A DNA stretch of 64,000 nucleotides from Anas platyrhynchos (taxonomy: Eukaryota > Chordata > Aves > Anseriformes > Anatidae): NCBI RefSeq assembly GCF_047663525.1, contig NC_092603.1, positions 1,570,001 through 1,634,000 of the forward strand, written 5' to 3'. The notes under the pieces were generated by a model. It was not told the DNA's origin. It ran no database searches and worked only from the letters and a program-made list of their open reading frames with translations. Every line of letters starts with the position of its first letter. Positions within the stretch are counted from its first letter, which is position 1. Shown piece by piece: positions 54,351 through 64,000 of the stretch. Position numbers and translations under genes: made by a program.

Positions 54351-55774
54351 AACTTCCTCTTTTATTTCCTCATTGTTTTCTCTGTTTTTAGCCATTTATG
54401 GAAGCTTTCTGGACATGTCCCAGTGCCAAGGGGACACTTTGCATCTGAGGAGATGGGATGCCCCATGACTCTGCAAGTGCATAATCTTGTATGCCATTGA
54501 CTCTCCCCACCTTCTTTTGACTATTAATCCCAAACCTGCCTATAATTGAATTTTTGTTCCCCCCCCCCTCCATTTCTTTAGAGAATCCAGTAGGCAAGAT
54601 CCTCCCCTAGTGGTTCTTTTAATGCTACCTGTTGCTCAGCTAGCATTCGGTTTCTTTGCTCACTTATTTTGAGGCTTTTGCTACCCCCTTAACTACAAGA
54701 CTGGGCTTTCTTTGTTCTTCAAACACCTCCCAGGGTTTTGGTTGAGGATTTTCCCTGCAAATGAAGGCCCCCTTTGCACACAGATTTTGCTTGGCTGTGA
54801 AGCTGGCACTAACTGCAAAGCTGGTGGTGCTTTGAGGGTGGAGTTAATAGGGTGCAGTATGGAGCAGCAGCTCCTGAAGGACTGGGGAGCCAAGAACAAT
54901 AACCCAGCCATAGCCCCATCCCATTCCCAATAAAAGAGTTAGGAGGCAGAGGAATTTAAGGGGAAAGAGGGATGGGAGACAATCAGATCAAAGAGAATGA
55001 CTGTTTACGTTAAAAAATGCCATTAACTATACTAACCATATTACCTGAAGCTGCAGTGTATAAACTCAAAGTGATGGATCATGGCTTGACCTCTGTCTTC
55101 TCCATTTGCAACCCAGGGTGAGCCACCGGCAGCTCCTTCTGGATGCTTTCCTCTCATTTTTCCCTTTTCAACAAAGGGAGAGTAAAATTCCCCGTCTAAA
55201 TCACCCACAAAGGTGTCACCAGCCAAAAACGCCATGAGGACACCTTTATCTAAGTAGTATCTCATGTACACACAGGTGAGTTCAATGCAACACTTGGAGG
55301 AGCAGCAGGTGTCAGAATGGTGCAGTAATTGTCTGGAAATGCACAATAACCACCACCACCCACTCAAGAGGCCACATTTCACAGGACTGGCAGGAGTGGA
55401 GACAACTTGAAAAAGAAGCGGGTGGAAGTGCACAGCTCCTTCTTCTCAGCCTCACAACCTGCCATTGGCATGGTGGGGTTTTCCTTCCATGCATCAGGTG
55501 GGTGCCAGCACCCTTGTTGGTTTAGCATCCATGTATAGCCAAGGATTGCAAATGAGAACTTCTGGGAGGAAGCAGCTGGCTTGGGGACGCCAGCTTAGGA
55601 GCAGCAAAACCCTTAGCTACTGTTACTATGCACAGCAGGAGCTGAGATAGTTCTGCTGAGGTGGATGGGTATGTGCAATCATGGATGGAAGAGTCTTGGG
55701 CCACCACAGTAGCACGATACAACTGGAAGAGTCTTGGGCACTTATAGACGACAGCAGGGATTTCACAACCTTGG
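54351..55774. other. Spacer and probable 3' UTR of gene H
   Basis: No gene is seen. The right part adjoins the stop codon of gene H and should contain its 3' UTR, but I found no AATAAA on the minus strand within the first several hundred bases, so the poly(A) site is not assigned. Confidence 0.4.
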
Positions 55775-58700
55775 TCACACCCTGCCCTCTGGTGTGCATG
55801 AGGTCTTTTGCCCTGTGGAGAGGCTCTTCAAGGGGAAGCATGAAGGGAGCAGAGGTTCCTCCATGCTGGGGACATGCGGGGCTGGAAGAGGTGACATCAG
55901 GCTGAGTTGGGCAATTGGTCCCACGCGGAACCAGGGACGGATCTTCTCCCCGCTCAACGGGGCCAGCGGGAAACTAAAGAGCAGGTCTTGGTTGTCAGCA
56001 TTGAAAAAGGCTACTTTCTGTCCCTCAAAGTCCAAGTAAACCCTAATCATCCGGGGCACCTGGTTGAGGACGAGAGCTGTGTGGTCAGGAGATGTCAGAG
56101 CCCAGTACTTGCCATTGCAGTGGAAGAGGGCCAAGATACCATCTTGCGGAGCAGGGTTGATCCACCCCTTCCTCTTCATGGACTCCCTGGCCACCCCCAT
56201 TGCCCAGACCCCCCCTTTCTCTGTCCCCACATCCACCTCCCAGAAGCATCTCCCCGAGACAAATCTCTCCTGGCCCAGGACACAGTGGTAGGTGTCGTAT
56301 CTCTCAGGATTATCAGGCATGGGTTGCCGCACGTCTCCTCGCTGCACCTTCTTCCCATCCGTGGAGAGGATGAGTTGGGGGTGTGCCGTGTCCGCATCCA
56401 GAGTGATGTGCACTGCAGGGAGAGAGTCAGATGAGCCTTTGGGATGTATCCAGAGTGGCTCCGAGCTAAGATCTTTCCCCTTGCAGAAATGCGTTGAGAC
56501 CTCACATGCTCAATGGTCAAAGCCTGGTGGTCTGTCTTAACTCCAGCGTGGTTCCTGGGTGCTCTTTGGGAGCTGCTTCTGGTGGGTGGATGGGATGTGG
56601 CTGCCCCCTCTCAGGAGCTGAGTTTGCAGTGTGAATGTCGGCCACAAACCCAAACACAATTAATTTAGGGGTAGCCTTAATAAATAATTGGGTCTGTCTC
56701 TCAGGGAGGAACCAAGAGCATCACCCAGTGGGTCTGGTTGGAGATGCAATGAGTTTACCCATTCTGCAACCCTATAGGGAAGGGAAGGGAAGGGAAGGGA
56801 ACTTATTTAGTGGGACAGAAGAGGTGGGAAAGGACACAGAAAGCATCAGACCAACAATGGTGTGGAGGCAGAGACTCAAGGACAGGCAAAGCATGAAGCC
56901 AAGGTACCTTCTTCCACTGGGACAATAGTATTTCTCCACCCTGAAACCAAACACACATGATCACAAGTGGGCTCTTTGGTGGAGAGGGATGTTGGAGGCT
57001 TTGGACCACTGGCTCCGAGGGCTGCACAACAGCCTCAGGCATGCTTCAGGTTCATTTACTTGAATGTGATTCCATTTACAAAACTGGTGCAGCCTACACA
57101 GTGTGGGGATGCATCAAAATGAGAACAGTGCTTTCTCCTTTCTGGTCCAATTCATAATTCATGTGGGTTTTTTTTTGTTGTTGTTGTTTTTTTGTTGTTT
57201 GTTTGTTTTGAATTCATCAATTCATCATTTTCAGTCCCCCAGGTAGTGTTTTGTAAGCAGCGTTGGTGGGGTCATGGTACTAAAATTGAGTAAATCCCTC
57301 TGCCCACAAACATGCTGTTTGAGATAGCCTGATGCTATGATGGGGGGGAAGAGCAAGGATTAAACTTACGTAGTTCTGCAGCATGTTTCTCTGAAACAGA
57401 AAAACAAAATGAGCATGTTGTTAGTAGAAGCATTTGGGTCAAAACCCCACACATGGATCCCTACATATCCACCAAACCCAGGGGTATGTTCAGAGGTGCT
57501 TTTATAGTGCTAGACCTCCCATATCTGCCCAGGCAGAGACACAGAGCCAGGGAAAAGCAGATGAGACATAGCTATATGTAAAATTGACTTGAAGAAGGGA
57601 TTTTGTGCCCCCCACCGGGATGGAAGCAATTAGCGGGGTTGGTGCCACCATCATTTCTCTTTGATGGCCTCTGAGAAATTAAACTCAGATGAAGAAAGTT
57701 AGGGAAAGCTCTTCTCCTTGTCCTAGGGCTTTAGTTGGTGGAAGAAGCAAAAGAACACTTACGTATTTCCATATCACGTTCCCCTGGGGGAAAAAAAAAG
57801 ACAGGAAAAAAATAAATAAATGGAATTGCTGGAAAGCACTAACTTGGTGCTGGCAATGCATCCAGGCTCTGGTCTGGAATTTGCTCTTTTCCTACCCAAA
57901 ACACGGGTAATTGAGCTGTTGGAAAGTTATGCAGGTCTGGGGGAAAAAGCTTAATATGACTGTCCTAAGTGGGATTTTGATGGATGGCCTGATTTAATTT
58001 GCAGGAAAGGGTTTCTTTATCTCACTTGCATGCCATTTCTGTTAGAAGTGTTGCCATTAAAGCTAGCTATTACTTTAACACAGGAAAGAAGGAAGTTCAT
58101 GTGTTTATTGCTTTCTTGGATTGCTTTTTGGCAAAAAGGTATAACTCTTTACTTAATTAATCTGAAAAGAAGGAAACTGGCCTCTTGAAAACCATACAGT
58201 TCACCAATGATATAATTCAACTACCATAGACGTGCTATAGAGGGACTTCAGGAACCACAACCCATCCAATCAGAGATTTATTAAGCCAAGCAAAAAGGGA
58301 TCTGGTCTTCCCTAAAGCCACTTACCCAAACTGGCCAGTTCAGATGAAGTCACGCACTTTGTTCCCCAAGACACCAGCAAAAGCACTGCTTCCTCCCCAC
58401 TTCCTTTCCCCAACTCTCTTAATGCAATTAAACAGGCATCCGGATGTAGGGCTCATTCTCCCTGCAAGATTACCCACAAAGACAGAAGAACCATGGTACT
58501 TACGGATTTCTGCACTGCGTTTCTCTGAAAGCAAAAGCAGAAAGAAACATGTGAGCGGAACCTTCTTTTCTGACAGATAAGCCATGGGGGGACTGTTGGC
58601 AACAAAAGTCTGCTTGGGGTACAGAGAATTGTAAAACTTCTTAACATTAATAAAATATCTGACAAATCTTGGTATCTGCAAGAGGAAGAAAAAAAAAAAA

Positions 58701-61700
58701 AAAGAGGACTTTTTCTATTATATTTATGTGAGTGTACTTTCAGAATTTAAATGAAATCTGCCCAGTTTATTTCCTCTATTCCTCAGAATTATTTCACGTG
58801 GCTTTTTGTTGTGAAATTAGCCTGCAACCACTGTTATCAAAGCAGAATGTAGGAGATGCACACAGACACAAGACCAAGCAATGTCCAACCCTCTTCTGGT
58901 GGCAAAAAAAAAAAAAAATCCCCTTTGAAATGTGAAATGACAGTTTCTCTTACCAAGTTCTGTGGTGTGTTTGGCTGTAAGAAAGAACAAAGAAAGTGGC
59001 ACAGATTAAAGGATTTCTTCCACAATAATAATAATGCAATAGATTATTGATTATTAAGTTAACATATCAAGATTATTAACAATCTTAATGATATATCAAA
59101 ATTACAGAATATCCAACTCAGGGTATTCTATGATTCTGTTGATGGAGATTTTCAGTTCAAATCTGCACTGAATATCAGGACTGTTTTATTTTGTTTTGTT
59201 TTGTTTTGTTTTGTATTGTTTTTTTCTCAGCCAGCACTGGTGTGGTTTATTGTGACATTGCCTCCCCATGGTTTACATAAGGGACTCCGGTAGTCTTACA
59301 GCAGGCTTACAGTGCCACCTGAAGCATGGCATTTTCAGAATATTTCCACAGGAGAGGGGTCTAGCAAGTAGTGTCTCAAAGATATAAGGCATTTCAGTTT
59401 GGTCTTAGGAGCCACAACCCCTTCTTGCAGTTTCCTAATGCCTTACCTTGTAGCCGATAAAATATCAATGGCAAGAAAATCAGCAAAGCCAAGCAGATGG
59501 CCAGGATAGCAAAGAAAGTTACCATCCAGGGAGAGACCTCTGGGAAAATAGCATCTGAAAGGGAAAATGGCCAAGGTGGAGTTAGCGCAGGACATGGAAT
59601 GCATTTATGTGCATGGGTGTGAATGCAGCTACACAAACACGGTCATGCTATGTGCTTACATACAATTAGTGTAATGTGAGACCATAACAAATACAAATGG
59701 GAAAAAGTGTTTAAAAATGATCCCAAACATTTTTGTATTTAATGTCCTGAATACATGGAATAGTGGTATCTTGCAAGTGCTCATTCTCCTTCTCCTTTGT
59801 GCACCATCATCTTTGTTGAAATATTTAGACCAGAGGCTGCCATACTTCTATAAAAAATCTTTGCTTCAGAGCTGGCTCTGAAGAAAACTTAGCTGAAATG
59901 GACATTTTATTTAAAAAGTTCGGAAAATCCCTGATTTGATCCCTTGTGGTTCAGAAACCCCAGTTCAGTTCCTCCTCTATCTCGTCCTTTCCTTCTCCAT
60001 CACACTCTTGTGTATGGAGTGTTGCACCTATAGGCACCAGAATAGGGCAGAAACTGGTCCTCTGTGTGTAAAATTAAAGGAAGAAAAACCTGGCTTGAGT
60101 TTTTAAAGCTTTAATTCCGGCAGCAGCTCACCTGATATGTAAATTGAGGAGTCCTTCTCCTGGGGAAGTCGAGTGTTCTGGACAGAACAGGACAGGTTTT
60201 GCTTTGAGTTTTTGTGGATGATGATGGTCTTTTCTACCTGGAAGAAGCCGTTCTTGTCTTGGGAGGTAGATTCAGTAAAGGAAGGAAGCTGCTGTCCCTG
60301 AAAATCTCTCCACAGCATCTCAGGCTTTGGGTACCAGCCAGCTGCTCGACATCCCACTCGGATTCCCCCATCTTGGTAATCCTCCACGGACAAAAGTGGG
60401 CTGGAACCTGAAACTAGCATGAAGCAGGCATCAGCCAGACCAACATAAACACAAGGAGTGCCCATCCCAGAGAAGGGATTTTCAAAACCCTGAAAGCTTT
60501 TCCCTTTTCTTGACTGCTGCAAAAAATAAGGCAGCACTGATAAAAGACACCCATGTAGTTTCTGAGCTTGGGGTGGAATCCAATTATGTTCTTTACTCCT
60601 ATTGTCCTCCTTCCTCAGGAGAAACAAAGGAACCCACACCTTTTCAACTTTTGGTTTCAGGGAGGGTTCAAGGCTGACCCCCAGCATCATCCTCATGGTC
60701 AGAAAAGAGCCGTGAAATCAGGCCAACCTTCTGGTTCAGTCCATCCTACAGAGAGCAATGGCAGAAGGATGCAGCAGATGGACTGTACCCAGGATCTGCA
60801 CCCAGACAGATAGATGCTCATCCTCTTTGCGAGTCTTCTGCATACTAAGACATGCAAGACCTGTTGGGTTCAGGAGAAAAAAATCTCTATCTGGGACACA
60901 GAAGAGAGGTGTTTGGCTCCTCTCTGCTTGCAATAGCAATTCTCTTGAGCTGGAAACAGCTTGGTGCTTATCCCACCCTTCCCTGGGAGCGATGTTTTAG
61001 GTCATGTCCCACCTCGAGTCAATTTGTGGACCATGTCCCTCATAGGACAATCTGCACAAGAATGTATCTTTGGCTACAGCTGTGCTGTCAAATAACTCTC
61101 CTGCTTCTTCTACAGGATCTCTTTTGAAGCAAACCAGCTGGAGGGCTGTGGTGTGAGATGCTTGGCCAGGGGCAGCCCAGTGTTAGCTGCTTCGTTTGAG
61201 GATGGTGCTGCTGGTTTTGTGAGGTTTCAGGGGTCTGGTGTTGGGAAAAGTCCCTATTCTGTGGGGATTTTAGGCCATGTAGGTTGGGGAGCTGCTCATT
61301 AGGAGCTGGGCTATTATACAGGGGAAATAGAAAGGATTTCTAAGTCTTCATAGGGAAAATGGTTGAATCCAGAAGCCCTTCTCATAGGCAATCCTGCCTC
61401 TGGGGCCTTACCTGCTACTTTCAGCTCCAGAGTGGCTTCTTCATAAAAATTCCCATCTTTAATGAGACACTGGTACTGTCCCTCATCGCTCAGCCTGGTC
61501 CTGAGGATCCGCAAGGAAACGTTTCCATTGGAGACACCCCCTTTCAAAAACTCTGTTCTCCCCTGGTACTCGGGCATCTGGGAGGAGAAGTGGTCCTGCC
61601 CACTCTGGTAGAGATGCACATAGATGGAAAACCGGGAGCGGAACCACCTCACCTCCATGTGCTCGGCGTTCATCCTGGGGGAGAGGTGACAGGGCAAAAC

Positions 61701-62742
61701 GACGTCCCCTCCCACGGTGGCCGTGATGGGGTGATCAGACCCCAGGACTTGGAACTGGGCTGCAAACAACAGGTTTAAAGGCTTCTGGTTGGGGTGGTGG
61801 TGGCACATCCAGGAGCAATCAGCAATCAAGCATAAGGCAGCAACACGATGGGTGCAAGGATTGGGGCACCCAGCATACACCTGCCATCAAAAGTGGGTCT
61901 GGAAAGCAGCCTAAAAAGATGGAGTTAAGCCTGCTGAAATGAAAACACCAGCACATGCTGATGTGAGATGAAGCAGCCAGCTGAAAGCTCCACAAACATT
62001 GGAGAGAACATAACAGAGGGAGAAAGGACAGGTTTGGGGGCACAGGAATAATAAAGACAGAGCTTAGTGTCTGCTCTTTGGGCATGCTCACTTCTCCACA
62101 CCCTCCACCCTCCTGCCCCGTATGGAGGGCATCCCCCACTGATGATGGTGGATTCCCCTAAACAGCATAGTTTGGGCACATCTGAAGTGATGCTCCCCAG
62201 AGTTGTACCCCAGCAGATTTGCTATTTATCCCACCTAGCTTTTAAAATGGTCTTTCAATAAGGTGCACAGCTTCTTCTTCCCCGTCACTGGGGCTATTTA
62301 GGAGATACGTGGATATGGCACTAGGAGACGTCGTTTAGTGGTGGGACTCAGGGGGTCATGTTGATGACTCGATGATCCTGAAGGTCTGTTCCTACCTCTT
62401 ATGATTCTCACTGTCTCCTCCTAAATGACCTCGATGGAAGGTTTAAGCCATATTTGGTTGGGGTCAAAAGCCCTGAGTTACAGAGCAGGGCTAGAAGCAC
62501 TGTTGGTTTCTTAATGCCTCACTAACAAACTGTTCCCACAGGCAACTTTTCGGTGTATATCACTTTTCTGTAGTATTATCTAGCCAATTATAGATATAAA
62601 AATATATAGCAAATGACAGATTCCATAAAAGAGGCAGAAGGAGATCCTTACCACAATCCAGCTTGTGAACATGAAAACCAAAGAAAATTGTGGCACAAGC
62701 CAGCACAAAGCTGCTGCAAAGGAGGCAGGAGGAAACCAACAT
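55775..62742 (-). CDS. BTN-like gene H: diverged Ig-V/Ig-C receptor with B30.2 tail
   Basis: Reads through as 525 aa in ten phase-1 exons: 62742-62652 (signal segment LVSSCLLCSSFVLACATIFF), 61759-61412 (IgV; VVLPCHL, DEGQYQCLI), 60407-60132 (IgC-like; IRVGCRAAGWYPKPEMLWRD, LSCSV), 59554-59447 (membrane helix FFAILAICLALLIFLPLIF, then YRLQ), heptads 58974-58954, 58524-58504, 57783-57763 and 57390-57370, then 56940-56908 (33 nt) and 56412-55775 (PRY-SPRY; HCVLGQERF, IRVYLDFEGQKVAFFNADNQ, EKIRPWFRVG). The exon plan is the same as in A-F but the sequence is clearly more distant, and introns are longer and carry no CR1. ATG 62742 follows a CAG acceptor at 62760, so a noncoding exon should lie upstream. 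It is a butyrophilin homologue, possibly the orthologue of a chicken MHC-B BTN gene. Confidence 0.9.
59185..59222. repeat. (TTTTG)n microsatellite
   Basis: About six TTTTG units within an intron of gene H, between a heptad exon and the membrane exon. Confidence 0.8.
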
Positions 62743-62779
62743 CTTCACATCCACCTTCACTGGGGAGAGATGAACAGCA

Positions 62780-62806
62780 AAAATATATATATATATATAT
62801 ATATAA
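62780..62806. repeat. (TA)n microsatellite before gene H
   Basis: A short run of TATATA lies immediately upstream of the exon that holds the gene H start codon, inside the predicted 5' intron. Confidence 0.85.
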
Positions 62807-62999
62807 ATCAGTTAAATGAGTGTAAAGCTGAGCATGGTGCAAAGAACATCAATATGAAAAGGTTTTCCTAGGGGAAACTTGATTGCGAGAACCTGCAGAA
62901 TGAGGCAATAGTTAAAAATTAAAAAATTAAGAAAAAAAAAAAAGACTGAAGGTCAGGTAGCTCCTTCTGTATGGGCACCATTCCCACCTTTCCAAGGGA

Positions 63000-63001
63000 A
63001 A

Positions 63002-63032
<31 letters not shown>

Positions 63033-63034
63033 TT
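63000..63034. repeat. A-run plus (TA)n microsatellite
   Basis: Ten or more A followed by about twelve TA units. The upstream region of gene H from here to the window end contains G-rich stretches but no recognised gene or repeat. Confidence 0.85.
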
Positions 63035-64000
63035 TTGGTGTCCATGATGTTCCTGGTCCTGCAGACAGGGCACTGCTGACACATCTCTGCAAGGGCTCAG
63101 CCTCCCTTGGAAGGGAGTTTTTTTTGGGGGGAAAAAAAGACATTTTCTCCAGTCTGTGATGCTCCTTAGAACAAGGGGGAAAACCTGGAATTGAAATACT
63201 CTTTAAGAGGGTGGGGGATACAGAGAGAAAAAAGCCTTCTTCTTGCTTCTGTATGTCTCCAGGATGTGGTGACACCAGGTAAATCTGCAAAATAGGGGTC
63301 ACATTTTTTTGGGGGGAGGGGGGCACCCAGAAGGAGAGTGACCCATGATGGATGCCACAGGTGGGGACCTAATTGGCTGCAGCTTGAAAATAACTCATCC
63401 CAGATTCAGGCCCAGCTGGGGTCCTGTATTGCTAGGGATCCCCAAGCCCCCCATAGTTTCTTGACCTCCCCCCTCCCCCCAATCCTACATAGGAAACAGG
63501 GGGTACTCCAAACCCCAGGACCCTGCCATACCTCTCCTGAACCCATCCAGATCGCTGCTCCCCAGGGTGGAGGAAGCATCGCAGCTTGGTACCGCAGCCC
63601 TGCCCCGCTTTCAGCTTGCTGGGGGCTAAGAAGGGGGGGTGGGGTGGGTCAGAAAACCCCCGAGGCTGTGAGGACATAGGCAAGCTCCTGCCAGCTTCCC
63701 CAGCTCACCAAAATCACCCTCTGCTTCCTACTTTCTGAGCACAAAGGGTGGAGCTGAACCCGAGAGCCGGAAACCCATGGCTTGCATGGGAGCCTCAGAG
63801 ATACCCTCCCAAGGTCAAAACTGAAACCTCTGAGCTCAAACTGACTCTTCTGCATCCAGACCCCTTCCAGAGCATCATTTCTGCCCACCCGACCCAGCAG
63901 AGTGGAGGCAAATCCTGCCGCGGTGCAGGGGCATCCTTCAAGGCAATTACTCATTGGGGTGCCTGTTGCACCTCAAAGCCTTCATGCTGCAGGGTGTACA
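63035..64000. other. Gene-free sequence upstream of gene H
   Basis: No exon is supported. This is the likely place for the promoter and noncoding first exon of gene H. G/C-rich homopolymer stretches occur near 63308-63325 and 63470-63480. Confidence 0.4.

Noticed and set aside
54159-54468. Lys/Glu-rich and Phe/Ser-rich repeat frames
   Set aside because: They are the two strands of the (AAAAG)n microsatellite and not genes.
58340-58380. Possible extra heptad exon in gene H with donor GGTAAG near 58326
   Set aside because: There is no polypyrimidine acceptor at the right distance and the 21-nt frame does not fit.

Overview
The window is bird genomic DNA. CR1 LINEs are the dominant repeat: at least eight pieces, several with long reverse-transcriptase ORFs and ends made of ATTCTATG or TTCTGTGA octamers. 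The genes are butyrophilin (BTN)-like receptors beside a C2H2 zinc-finger gene and a tRNA-Leu. From memory, that association (BTN, BZFP zinc-finger genes, Leu tRNA) is the BTN/BZFP part of the chicken MHC-B complex. The order of bird cannot be fixed from the sequence. No prokaryotic feature is present.

Layout. (1) 1-13.1 kb: two BTN-like genes on the minus strand. A (2507-6341) is complete. B (about 10386-12554) is a decayed copy that has lost its 5' exons and carries a CR1 in its B30.2 exon. (2) 14.4-41.8 kb: four BTN-like genes on the plus strand, C (15075-18979), D (21946-26326), E (29102-33405) and F (37655-41336). Each can be read through exons of matching splice phase: signal peptide, IgV, IgC-like, transmembrane, several 21-nt heptad exons, a 33-nt exon and a B30.2 (PRY-SPRY) exon. 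(3) 42.9-48.9 kb: a 13-finger zinc-finger gene on the minus strand with a degenerate KRAB-like N-terminus. A tRNA-Leu(AAG) lies in its large intron on the plus strand. (4) 49-55.7 kb: no gene seen; GC-rich probable promoter, low-complexity and satellite tracts. (5) 55.8-62.8 kb: H, a diverged BTN-like gene on the minus strand with the same exon plan. The last 1.2 kb holds no recognised gene.

How the genes relate. A-F are one recently expanded family. Signal exons and 5' flanks are nearly the same, and 3' flanks of several hundred bases are shared. C and D share one type of upstream region, E and F another, and the 3' end of E resembles inverted copy A more than its neighbours. This suggests tandem duplication, inversion and gene conversion. 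H is more distant and probably closer to the founder locus. The products should be type I membrane proteins with two Ig domains outside, and a coiled-coil heptad stalk plus B30.2 domain in the cytoplasm. The variable part is the number of 7-residue heptad exons (2 to about 6), as in avian BG genes, although BG proteins lack B30.2.

Mobile elements have shaped the cluster. CR1 copies sit in the 3' UTRs of A and E just before the poly(A) signal, in the B30.2 exon of B and in most intergenic spaces. LTR-type fossils include a 596-bp solo LTR with a 5-bp target duplication, a rearranged copy of the same LTR in a zinc-finger intron, and LTR-like insertions upstream of F and downstream of E.
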